Shown: in pieces, positions 1-6,300 of the stretch
How positions within the stretch are numbered: the stretch's first letter is position 1
Layout of the letters: each line of letters begins with the position of its first letter
Source of the DNA: an uncultured Actinomycetes bacterium
GTDB taxonomy: Bacteria; Actinomycetota; Actinomycetes; S36-B12; UBA5976
Assembly: GCA_937896305.1 (NCBI GenBank)
Contig: CALBND010000148.1
Location: 1-7,878, forward strand
Reading direction: 5' to 3'
DNA: 7,878 nt
Made by a program: the position numbers and the translations under genes
Notes under the pieces: model-generated
Database searches by the model: none
What the model was told of the DNA's origin: nothing
What the model saw: only the letters and a program-made list of their open reading frames with translations

Positions 1-96
1 TTCAATTTCAGCTGCTAATTCTTTTAGTCTTTTCTCAATTTGTTCTTCAGTGACTAATTCTCGAACAATCTGTTGGGCAACATCTGCAATTTTCAT
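1..96 (-). CDS. hpt: Hypoxanthine phosphoribosyltransferase, N-terminal fragment (runs off left edge)
   Basis: Only the first 32 codons lie in the window. They read from an ATG at 94-96 and begin MKIADVAQQIVRELVTEEQI, followed by a helix rich in K, E and A. This resembles the N-terminus of actinobacterial hypoxanthine-guanine phosphoribosyltransferases, where a short helix ending in (I/V)-T-E-E-Q-I precedes the PRT fold. The enzyme salvages hypoxanthine or guanine to IMP or GMP using PRPP in the cytoplasm; its catalytic residues are outside the window. A Shine-Dalgarno site GAGGA (complement of 101-105) sits 4 bases before the ATG and fixes the start. The gene begins 13 bases after the tilS stop on the same strand, so it is probably cotranscribed. 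The tilS-hpt order, usually followed by ftsH in actinobacteria, supports the call. The fragment alone would be weak evidence without that context. Confidence 0.85.
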   Translation of the reverse strand, partial: MKIADVAQQIVRELVTEEQIEKRLKELAAEIE

Positions 97-109
97 ATTT
101 TCCTCAAGA

Positions 110-1099
110 TTAAAGTTTGGATGAGTGAAACTTTATTCTGCCACCACTTCTTTGTGCGTGAACGAAACCGGGTAAATCAACATTTCCTTGCCCATGCCAA
201 TTTGTGACAAGAGAATCCATAGCCTCAATGTGTTCAAAAGTCATTGGTCCGGGAATAACTCCTGCCTCAAGTGCTGCAATTTTTAGAATACGAGTTCGAA
301 TTGCCTTGGGTATTTTTGCAATATCTACTACATCTAAGCCCATTGTTTTAACTTCGCTATTTGCGTTCCAATAAGTCTGAGCAATCTCTTCTAATGCTTG
401 ATTATCGTCTCTTAGTAGTTGAGAAGTTTTATCTAAAGAGTTCACGGCACCATCCCCTAATATTTCAATAAGTTTAGGCATTAATTCATTTCGAACTTTT
501 ACTCTTAAGAATTGATTGTCATTATTAGCAGGATCTTGCCAAGGTTCTAGATTAATAAGTTTCAAGGATTCATGAACTATTTTTTTTCTGATATGTAAAA
601 AGGGTCTCAAGTATTTTCCATTTACAGCTTGCATTCCTGATAAAGATTTAGCACCACTTCCTCTGGATAATCTCATGAGAATTGTTTCGGCTTGATCATC
701 TTGTGTATGAGCTAAGAGCAGAGCAGTTGCATTAGTTTCACTTAAAACTTCTTCGAAGGCTTTATAGCGCGCAACTCTTGCAGCAGCTTCAATTCCTTCA
801 TGAGCCTTCTCAACCTCAACTTTTTTAATTATTACTGGTTCTAAACCCAAACCAATACATTGCTCATTTGTTTTAATTGCAACTGCTGCAGAATTTGTAA
901 ACAGTTGGTGATCAATAATTACTGCACCGACTTTCAAATCTAACCTTTGCCCAACCACCTGGGTACACCATGCCAAAGCTAAGGAATCTGCACCGCCAGA
1001 ACAACCAACTAGAACAAGATCTGCGGGTGAAAAATCTTTTAATAATTTTTGAACTGCGTTTTGCAATTCAATGGGAGGATTATTCTTCACTAATTGCAC
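110..1099 (-). CDS. tilS: tRNA(Ile)-lysidine synthetase TilS
   Basis: This cytoplasmic N-type ATP pyrophosphatase attaches lysine to C34 of the CAU-anticodon tRNA-Ile, changing it from methionine to isoleucine identity and AUG to AUA decoding. It is normally essential. The PP-loop SGGADS is at residues 34-39, a DHQL segment (DHGL-type) at 63-66, an AARVARY segment at 106-112, the family hallmark HTQDDQAET at 131-139, RPFLHIRK near 165-172 and WQDPANND near 187-194. At 329 residues it has the short actinobacterial form, lacking the C-terminal domains of the longer E. coli enzyme. The start shown is GTG at 1097-1099, 20 bases inside dacB; another in-frame GTG is at 1088-1090. Neither has a good Shine-Dalgarno site, so translation is probably coupled to dacB. 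The family call is secure; the exact start is not. Confidence 0.95.
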   Translation of the reverse strand: MQLVKNNPPIELQNAVQKLLKDFSPADLVLVGCSGGADSLALAWCTQVVGQRLDLKVGAVIIDHQLFTNSAAVAIKTNEQCIGLGLEPVIIKKVEVEKAHEGIEAAARVARYKAFEEVLSETNATALLLAHTQDDQAETILMRLSRGSGAKSLSGMQAVNGKYLRPFLHIRKKIVHESLKLINLEPWQDPANNDNQFLRVKVRNELMPKLIEILGDGAVNSLDKTSQLLRDDNQALEEIAQTYWNANSEVKTMGLDVVDIAKIPKAIRTRILKIAALEAGVIPGPMTFEHIEAMDSLVTNWHGQGNVDLPGFVHAQRSGGRIKFHSSKL

Positions 1100-2450
1100 A
1101 ATTACAGGTAGCTAAACCATTTAATAACTGATCTAATGCTTCACGCACTTTTTTAGGCTCATTAACTTTTTCTACCAAAATTGCAAAAGATAAATTGACA
1201 TTATCTTTAGTGGTGAGTGTCCCAGCTAAAGTTATGACTTCATTCAAGGTTCCTGTCTTTGCTCTGATCACACCACGACCCGGAGAATTTTTTTCATTAA
1301 ATCTTTTTTTCATTGTTCCTAAACCGTGAGCAGTGGGAAGGCCTGTAAAAACAGACCAAGGATCTGGGGCAATTGGTACGGTAGGAGTAATTAAGAACTT
1401 AGTTATATCCCCTTTTGCTTCAACAGTTATTGGTGGATTTTTAATAGTTCTATAGATAACTTCACTTAAATCTGAAGGTGAAATTCTATTTGACCTACTT
1501 AAACCACTCGTGTCAGCCAAAATACTGTCAACACTTGAAACTCCAAGTTTTTCAACGTCGGCCAAAACTAAATCAGTTGCTGAAGTTGTAGAGGGATTTC
1601 CTTTTGCAATTGCTGCTGCAACTCTAGAAATAATTTCTGCATCTTGATTATTGGAGATTAATAATGTGTCTTCAATTAACTGTGATACAGATTTTGAATA
1701 TTCGACTCCGATTTCAAATGATTCTTTGGGTGCTTGGGCTCGGGTAACTTCCTCGTTAACGATAATTCCATATTTTGCTAAATAAGCACTAAAAGTTTTT
1801 CCTGTTGCAATGCTGGGATCAGTGGGAGCTTGTTTGGGAGCAACTGGGTCGTCTAAATTTAAAGCTGAAATTAAATGAATTTCACTTGTTATAAAATATG
1901 TGTCTAGCCAGTCTTTTGGTCTCTGCAATGCTCCAAGCGCTGAATCATCTACTACAACTGAAACTTGGTATGCATTAAAAGTTTTTAATTTTTGAGCAGT
2001 TTGAATAGCTAGATCTTCTAAGTCTGCAATCTTTGAATTGGAATCTGTTCCTAATTGAGGATCTCCCCCACCAACTAAATAAACTTTATTATTTAAAAAT
2101 TTAGTTCTGGTCACAAACCTGGCATCTGGATCAAGTTGTAAAGATGCACTTGCTGCGGTATAAATTTTTGTTAAAGAAGCAGGCATCATGGATTCTTCTG
2201 AATTTTCTTCATAAATAATTTGACCATCAGTCAAATCTCTTACCGAAATTCCATAACCTGACGAAAACAGAGGGTTTTTTAAACCATTTTTTAGTATTTG
2301 TTCTACTTGACCTTTATTTGCAACAGCTTTCGTGGCAGGTTGTAAAACTTCGCTGGCAATTTCATTATTATCAAGTGCCATAACAGGGTTAGTTATTAAA
2401 CTTATTAGATAGGCACTCGAGATTAAAATAACTGAAATTTTTCTTTTCAT
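1080..2450 (-). CDS. dacB: D-alanyl-D-alanine carboxypeptidase/endopeptidase (PBP4, peptidase S13)
   Basis: This is an exported low-molecular-weight penicillin-binding protein that trims D-Ala from peptidoglycan stem peptides or cuts cross-links. Residues 1-25 form a signal peptide: basic MKRK, a hydrophobic core, then a probable cleavage site after VMA. The three active-site motifs are present: SLTK (S92, K95), SNN at 266-268 within SNNQDAE, and KTG at 398-400. The VGGGDPQL segment near 126-133 is also typical of PBP4/DacB. The 456-residue length fits the actinobacterial form. It is the first gene of the dacB-tilS-hpt run, and its 3' end overlaps tilS by 20 bases. The ATG at 2448-2450 has no Shine-Dalgarno site, but a TAGAAT -10-like box (complement of 2458-2463) lies 7 bases upstream. 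The mRNA may therefore be leaderless, which is common in actinobacteria. Confidence 0.93.
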   Translation of the reverse strand: MKRKISVILISSAYLISLITNPVMALDNNEIASEVLQPATKAVANKGQVEQILKNGLKNPLFSSGYGISVRDLTDGQIIYEENSEESMMPASLTKIYTAASASLQLDPDARFVTRTKFLNNKVYLVGGGDPQLGTDSNSKIADLEDLAIQTAQKLKTFNAYQVSVVVDDSALGALQRPKDWLDTYFITSEIHLISALNLDDPVAPKQAPTDPSIATGKTFSAYLAKYGIIVNEEVTRAQAPKESFEIGVEYSKSVSQLIEDTLLISNNQDAEIISRVAAAIAKGNPSTTSATDLVLADVEKLGVSSVDSILADTSGLSRSNRISPSDLSEVIYRTIKNPPITVEAKGDITKFLITPTVPIAPDPWSVFTGLPTAHGLGTMKKRFNEKNSPGRGVIRAKTGTLNEVITLAGTLTTKDNVNLSFAILVEKVNEPKKVREALDQLLNGLATCNCAISEE

Positions 2451-2453
2451 ATT

Positions 2454-2463
2454 GATAATTCTA
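2454..2463. promoter_or_regulatory. Interlocked divergent -10 boxes for dacB (minus) and the exporter operon (plus)
   Basis: On the plus strand GATAAT (2454-2459) lies 5 bases before an ATG at 2465, with a CTGAAA -35-like box at 2432-2437 (16-base spacer). On the minus strand TAGAAT (complement of 2458-2463) lies 7 bases before the dacB ATG at 2450, with no convincing -35. The two -10 boxes share two base pairs. Both spacings fit leaderless transcripts. This is inference from matches to the sigma-70-type consensus; no start site has been mapped. Confidence 0.4.
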
Positions 2464-2464
2464 G

Positions 2465-2584
2465 ATGCCCAATAATGTTCTAGCTTTTGGAATACGCAAA
2501 TCGGGTGATTTTAGGCTTGGAATTCGATTTCAGGCGAGTCAAGAAGGCATGGAAGCCAAGGGTAGACAAAGATATGCGTTATGA
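2465..2584 (+). CDS. Possible small leader ORF (39 aa) overlapping the MFS start
   Basis: I do not recognise this protein. An ATG at 2465-2467 opens a 39-codon frame that closes with TGA at 2582-2584, so its stop overlaps the MFS start in the four bases ATGA (2581-2584). This arrangement is typical of translationally coupled genes. The peptide begins MPNNVLAFGIRKSG, is basic (7 K/R against 3 D/E) and repeats the tripeptide GIR. It has no signal peptide or membrane helix. Third codon positions are mostly A or T, as in the neighbouring genes. A -10-like GATAAT lies 5 bases before the ATG, which suits leaderless translation. It fills nearly the whole 130-base gap between dacB and the MFS gene, which is otherwise unexplained. 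It could be a regulatory leader peptide for the exporter operon or a chance ORF. Confidence is limited by its length and the lack of a homolog. Confidence 0.4.
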   Translation: MPNNVLAFGIRKSGDFRLGIRFQASQEGMEAKGRQRYAL

Positions 2585-4215
2585 GTCAAAATTCAGAAAA
2601 TAAAGAACTTTCAGATACTTATCTAGAACATAAACAGGTTGTACCAATTCTTATTGGATTAATGCTCGGTTTATTTCTTGCCGCACTTGATCAAACAATT
2701 GTTGCCACTGCTATCAGAACAATTGGTGATGATCTAAAAGGATTATCAATTCAAGCTTGGGCAACTACTGCATATTTGATTACTTCAACTATCACTACTC
2801 CTTTATATGGAAAACTTAGTGACATTTTTGGCCGCAAGCCTTTATTTATTTGGGCCATCTCTATATTTATTACTGGATCTGCGTTAAGTGCGTTTTCTAC
2901 TTCAATGTATAACTTAGCCACTTTCAGAGCTATCCAAGGTTTAGGAGCAGGTGGTTTATTTACACTCGCACTTGCTGTTATTGGTGACATTGTTTCACCA
3001 AGAGATCGATCAAAATATCAAGGTTATTTCATTGCAGTATTTGGAACTTCAAGTGTTTTAGGTCCAATTATTGGTGGCTTTTTAGCGGGACAAGAATCAA
3101 TTCTTGGATTAGCCGGCTGGAGATGGGTTTTCTTCATCAACGTTCCAATTGGATTAATTGCACTATTTGTTGTTGGTAAAACTTTACATATTCCAAATTT
3201 TGTGAAAGTTAATCACGCAATTGATTGGTGGGGTGCACTGACCTTAACAATGGGATTGGTTCCACTTTTAATTGTTGCCCAAGAAGGAAGATTTTGGGGC
3301 TGGAGTAGTTCAGAATCAATAATTTGTTATGCCATTGGTTTATTCAGTTTATTTATGTTTGTCTATATTGAAAAAAGAATGGAAGATGAAGCAATTCTTC
3401 CTTTAAGGCTTTTCAAAGATAAAACATTTTCTATTATTTCAATTATTGGTGTTATAACTGGTGCAGGTATGTTTGGTGGTTTAGCTATGTTGCCCCTTTA
3501 TCTGCAAATTGTTGGAGGATCATCTCCAACTAAAGCTGGCTTAGAACTATTACCATTAACTTTTGGAATCATGTCTGGATCAATTATTTCTGGAAGAACT
3601 ATTTCAAAAATTGGTCGCTACAAAATATTTCCTGTCATGGGAACAATTTTGTTAACAGTTTCATTGTTATTGATGACCACTTTGAGTCCAGAGACTCCGT
3701 TTTGGTGGATTGGCATCATGTCTTACCTATTTGGGCTAGGACTTGGTGGAGTTTTGCAACCAACGGTCTTGGCTGTACAAAACGCAGTCTCCCCAAGAGA
3801 TATTGGTGTGGGAACTTCTTCAGTCACCTTGTTTAGGCAAATGGGTGCAACTATCGGAACAGCTGCATTTATTTCTATATTGTTTGGTCGAGTTGGAAGA
3901 GAAACAGAAGCTGCATTTAAAAACTCTGTTACCGATCCTGCGTATCAGCAAGCATTAGTAGATCCTGCTAATGCCGACACAGTCGCAAAATTAACTGCTG
4001 CGCAAACACAACCTGATGGTTTTGATGACACATCGTGGCTTACTACTGCTAACAGAACTTTGATACATCCAATTCTAGAAGGATTTACAAATTCTATGAC
4101 TTTGGTATTTCTCATTGGTGCAATAATTGTTTCAACGTCAATCATCTTTGCCTTTATGCTGCCAAACAACAAATTGCGCGAACGGGGAGAGAAAAGTGCA
4201 CCGGCTGCAGACTAA
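2581..4215 (+). CDS. MFS multidrug exporter, DHA2 family (14 transmembrane helices, EmrB/QacA type)
   Basis: This is an inner-membrane proton antiporter that probably exports hydrophobic or cationic toxic compounds; the substrate cannot be read from sequence. Helix 1 carries the drug-antiporter signature LDQTIVATAIRTIG (residues 36-49). Motif A, GKLSDIFGRKP, is at 77-87 in the helix 2-3 loop. Motif B, RAIQGLGAGG, is at 116-125. The antiporter motif C, GTSSVLGPIIGG, is at 155-166. The 544-residue length and further hydrophobic segments fit the 14-helix DHA2 subfamily. A hydrophilic stretch of about 60 residues before the last helix should face outside. The ATG at 2581 has no clear Shine-Dalgarno site. 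An in-frame TAG at 2563-2565 with no start codon after it rules out a longer form. The start overlaps the stop of a possible leader ORF (ATGA), and the LysE-type gene follows after 4 bases. Confidence 0.92.
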   Translation: MSQNSENKELSDTYLEHKQVVPILIGLMLGLFLAALDQTIVATAIRTIGDDLKGLSIQAWATTAYLITSTITTPLYGKLSDIFGRKPLFIWAISIFITGSALSAFSTSMYNLATFRAIQGLGAGGLFTLALAVIGDIVSPRDRSKYQGYFIAVFGTSSVLGPIIGGFLAGQESILGLAGWRWVFFINVPIGLIALFVVGKTLHIPNFVKVNHAIDWWGALTLTMGLVPLLIVAQEGRFWGWSSSESIICYAIGLFSLFMFVYIEKRMEDEAILPLRLFKDKTFSIISIIGVITGAGMFGGLAMLPLYLQIVGGSSPTKAGLELLPLTFGIMSGSIISGRTISKIGRYKIFPVMGTILLTVSLLLMTTLSPETPFWWIGIMSYLFGLGLGGVLQPTVLAVQNAVSPRDIGVGTSSVTLFRQMGATIGTAAFISILFGRVGRETEAAFKNSVTDPAYQQALVDPANADTVAKLTAAQTQPDGFDDTSWLTTANRTLIHPILEGFTNSMTLVFLIGAIIVSTSIIFAFMLPNNKLRERGEKSAPAAD

Positions 4216-4219
4216 CTAA

Positions 4220-4840
4220 ATGAATTTTTTCATTCAAGGTTTACTACTTGGTCTGGGATTAGGTTTAGCTCCCGGACCACTATTAGCTTTAGTGATTTCA
4301 GCTTCTCTTCGTGGCGGATTTAGTCACGGTCTTCGCGTTGCACTTTCGCCACTAATTACTGATTTACCAATAATCATAATTTCATTAGTTATCTTGCAAC
4401 AAGTTAACGATTCTGCGATTGGTTTTTTAAGTTTTGTCGGAGCAGCGGTTTTGATGTATTTTGCATACGAATCATGGATGGGTTCTAAAAATGATCCCCA
4501 ATCCTTAATAAAAACTGATAAAGATATTGGTTCAACAAATAAAACTTTAGCTAAAGCTATTTTGACTAATTTTGTTAATCCTTCAGCCTGGTTATTTTGG
4601 ATGACCGCAGGTGGAACTTTACTTACAAATGCATGGCAAAAAAGTCTGGTGGAAGCTTTTAGTTTTGTTTTCGGTTTCTATTTATTACTCGTTGGTGGCA
4701 AAGTGCTATTAGCTTTAGGAATTGGCACAACTAGAAATAAAATTCCATTTTGGCTTTATAAATTACTCATTAGAATTTCAGCACTGTTGTTACTTATATT
4801 AGGAATAGAGTTGTTTAGATCTGGAATTAGTTATTTCTAA
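4220..4840 (+). CDS. LysE/RhtB-family amino-acid (or small-metabolite) exporter
   Basis: This is a small inner-membrane translocator of the LysE superfamily (PF01810), whose characterised members export lysine/arginine, homoserine, threonine or cysteine. At 206 residues it has the usual length, with about six hydrophobic segments. The conserved APGP is at residues 17-20 after helix 1. The second family hallmark, an N-P element, appears as FVNPSAWLFW at 118-127. A hydrophilic loop lies near residues 88-110. The substrate is not predictable. The gene starts 4 bases after the MFS stop without a Shine-Dalgarno site, so it is probably translated by coupling and coexpressed with the MFS exporter. 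It converges with the helicase gene with no intergenic base, its TAA (4838-4840) touching the helicase stop. That junction lies in a strong hairpin. Confidence 0.88.
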   Translation: MNFFIQGLLLGLGLGLAPGPLLALVISASLRGGFSHGLRVALSPLITDLPIIIISLVILQQVNDSAIGFLSFVGAAVLMYFAYESWMGSKNDPQSLIKTDKDIGSTNKTLAKAILTNFVNPSAWLFWMTAGGTLLTNAWQKSLVEAFSFVFGFYLLLVGGKVLLALGIGTTRNKIPFWLYKLLIRISALLLLILGIELFRSGISYF

Positions 4841-4853
4841 TTACCGAGATCTA
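4816..4853. terminator. Hairpin across the lysE/helicase stop codons, candidate bidirectional terminator
   Basis: Arms 4816-4830 and 4837-4853 form 15 base pairs around the 6-base loop TTATTT, with single-base bulges at 4843 and 4846. The outer arm is TAGATCT against AGATCTA, the middle is GG against CC, and the inner arm is AATTAG against CTAATT. Both stop codons, 4838-4840 and 4841-4843, lie in the right arm. No T-run follows on either strand, so it is not a canonical intrinsic terminator. U-less hairpin terminators have been proposed in actinobacteria. With no intergenic space, this is the obvious candidate for ending both transcripts. Confidence 0.5.
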
Positions 4854-6112
4854 CGACGTCTTTCGTTTGGTCGCGGTCTTGGTTTTCTTCTTCTGTTTTG
4901 ACCGTTTCTTTGATCATCGTGACGTTCTTTAACAGCAGGGGCAATCCAAGGAACTCCGCTTGGTTCACGAGCTCCAGTGACTTCAACTAATTCTTTAGCA
5001 AGTGGGCTAATCCTGGCAATCTTTGGACGTACTCCAGCTTTATCAGTTAAACCTTTAATTGTGTTTTGTTGTCTACTTGTTGTAAGAGTTACAACCACTC
5101 CAGATTCACCAGCTCTTGCAGTTCTGCCAGCGCGATGCAAATAATCTTTTGGGTCTTGTGGTGCATCAACATGAACAACTAATGAAACATCGTCAACGTG
5201 AATACCTCTTGCTGCAACATCAGTAGCAACCAAAGCAGGGGTAGCCCCTGATTTAAATGCAGCTAAAGTTTTTGTTCTAACTGACTGAGATTTTCCACCG
5301 TGTAGTGCTCCGACTGGAACTCCAACTTGGGCAAGTTTTTGTGCTAATTTGTCTGCACCATGTTGTGTTCTTACGAAAAGAATTGTTTTACCTTCTCTGG
5401 CTGCAATTTGTGCAGTAATAATTTCTTTATCATTTGGATGAACCACTAAGACGTGATGTTCCATTGTGGAAACAGAAGCCTTATCAGTGTTAACAGAATG
5501 GGTTACGGGATTATTTAAATATTTTCTAACTAATCCATCAACACCTCTATCAAGAGTTGCAGAAAACAATAATCTTTGACCCTTTGGCTTACAGGCATTA
5601 AGAATTTCTTTCATAGCTGGAAGAAATCCCATATCTGCCATTTGATCTGCTTCATCAAGAACCACGATCTCAGTATCAGAAAGTGAAACATGTTTTTGTT
5701 CCATTAAGTCAATTAAACGACCCGGGGTTGCAACTAAAATCGGAACTGCTTTTCTTAAAGCTTGTATTTGATTTCCATAAGGCATTCCACCGGCAATTAA
5801 ACGAGAATCTAATTGCACTGCTTGGGCTAATGGAGCAATAACGTCATTTATTTGCATTGCTAATTCGCGAGTTGGCGACAAGATAATTGCTAGAGGATGA
5901 TGGGGCTTTGCTTTTCTAGTTGCAAGCTTTGTCAGAACGGCTAGTCCAAAAGCAAGAGTTTTACCAGAACCGGTTTGGCCTCTACCTAAAACATCTTTGC
6001 CAGCAATGGCATCGGGCAACGTTGCTGTTTGGATTGGAAATGGATCATTGATTCCACTTTTGGATAATGTTTTAACTAATAAGGGGTTTACCCCAAGTTC
6101 AAAAAATGACAT
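4841..6112 (-). CDS. DEAD-box ATP-dependent RNA helicase
   Basis: This cytoplasmic superfamily 2 helicase unwinds RNA duplexes with ATP; relatives act in ribosome assembly, mRNA decay and cold adaptation. Core motifs are in order: Q motif FPIQ (25-28), Walker A GQTGSGKT (45-52), Ia PTRELA (80-85), ATPGR (128-132), II DEAD (153-156), III SAT (184-186), IV LFVRT (244-248), V ATDVAARG (295-302) and VI HRAGRTARAG (325-334). A basic, R-rich, low-complexity tail from about residue 393 to 423 probably binds RNA non-specifically. The motifs are intact at 423 residues. The ATG at 6110-6112 has no Shine-Dalgarno site. Ten bases upstream begins a 10-bp stem, and the whole upstream stretch is dense in inverted repeats, which suggests control through the leader. 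The 3' end abuts lysE. It may be a DeaD/CsdA or RhlE functional equivalent; motifs alone do not decide which. Confidence 0.95.
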   Translation of the reverse strand: MSFFELGVNPLLVKTLSKSGINDPFPIQTATLPDAIAGKDVLGRGQTGSGKTLAFGLAVLTKLATRKAKPHHPLAIILSPTRELAMQINDVIAPLAQAVQLDSRLIAGGMPYGNQIQALRKAVPILVATPGRLIDLMEQKHVSLSDTEIVVLDEADQMADMGFLPAMKEILNACKPKGQRLLFSATLDRGVDGLVRKYLNNPVTHSVNTDKASVSTMEHHVLVVHPNDKEIITAQIAAREGKTILFVRTQHGADKLAQKLAQVGVPVGALHGGKSQSVRTKTLAAFKSGATPALVATDVAARGIHVDDVSLVVHVDAPQDPKDYLHRAGRTARAGESGVVVTLTTSRQQNTIKGLTDKAGVRPKIARISPLAKELVEVTGAREPSGVPWIAPAVKERHDDQRNGQNRRRKPRPRPNERRRRSR

Positions 6113-6243
6113 ATTTAACTACTTTCGAGACGACTAGCGCGTCTCGAAAAGATCCAAAATCGATCTGTTTACTGCCAAGACTCGCGAGTTAACGCAATTA
6201 AGCGTTTTTGCGGGGGAAAACGTTGAAACGAATATCTCAACAG
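6113..6243 (-). promoter_or_regulatory. Putative structured 5' leader of the helicase mRNA
   Basis: This part of the 188-base gene-free stretch would be transcribed if the promoter at 6249-6278 is used. Read toward the helicase it contains six inverted repeats: GTTGA/TCAAC (6222-6226, 6237-6241), CGTTTT/AAAACG (6203-6208, 6217-6222), AACGC/GCGTT (6191-6195, 6202-6206), the palindrome ACTCGCGAGT (6180-6189), AGATC/GATCT (6150-6154, 6162-6166) and a 10-bp stem (6123-6149). I found no ORF of note in it. The resemblance to long, folded leaders of other bacterial cold-shock helicase genes is general, and no known riboswitch class is recognised. Confidence 0.45.
6123..6149 (-). repeat. Perfect 10-bp stem, 7-base loop hairpin just upstream of the helicase start
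   Basis: TTTCGAGACG (6123-6132) and CGTCTCGAAA (6140-6149) are exact reverse complements around the loop ACTAGCG. Only 10 bases separate the hairpin from the helicase ATG, so in mRNA the stem would sit in the ribosome-loading region. As DNA it could equally be a repressor operator. No T-run follows on either strand, so a terminator role is unlikely. Confidence 0.7.
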
Positions 6244-6248
6244 TTTCT

Positions 6249-6278
6249 ATTGTATTTCATGGTTTAAACCCAAGTCAC
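6249..6278 (-). promoter_or_regulatory. Candidate sigma-70-type promoter for the helicase gene, palindrome in the spacer
   Basis: On the minus strand GTGACT (complement of 6273-6278, 4/6 match to TTGACA) is followed after 18 bases by TACAAT (complement of 6249-6254, 5/6 match to TATAAT). Transcription would begin near 6242-6244, giving a leader of about 130 nt before the helicase ATG. The spacer contains the perfect palindrome GGTTTAAACC (6261-6270). A second palindrome abuts the -35 box. This is based on consensus matches only. Confidence 0.4.
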
Positions 6279-6290
6279 ACTGGTACCAGT
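6261..6290. promoter_or_regulatory. Paired palindromes, candidate operators at the helicase promoter
   Basis: GGTTTAAACC (6261-6270) and ACTGGTACCAGT (6279-6290) are both perfect palindromes, with centres 19 bp apart, close to two helical turns. The first lies between the proposed -35 and -10 boxes; the second lies directly upstream of the -35. The positions suit a dimeric transcription factor. The regulator is unknown and no such gene is in the window. Confidence 0.35.
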
Positions 6291-6300
6291 ATGAAGAGTT

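Noticed and set aside
2505..2535. tRNA T-arm-like string GGAATTCGATTTC
   Set aside because: No acceptor stem, anticodon arm or CCA context could be built around it.
2514..2560. Long-range stem GGCTT/AAGCC or CTTGG/CCAAG in the gap before the MFS gene
   Set aside because: Only 5 bp with a loop of about 35 bases, within the candidate small ORF; too weak to list as a structure.
2751..2990. Minus-strand ORF of 79 codons inside the MFS gene
   Set aside because: It lies antisense within conserved MFS motifs A and B; the protein pattern shows no family and the sense frame explains the conservation.
3743..4172. Other ORFs of about 70-75 codons overlapping the 3' half of the MFS gene on both strands
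   Set aside because: They are alternative-frame shadows of the transporter with no recognisable domain or start signal.
6191..6210. Intrinsic terminator on the plus strand (AACGC/GCGTT stem followed by T residues)
   Set aside because: The stem is only 5 bp with a short T-run, and no plus-strand gene ends upstream of it.
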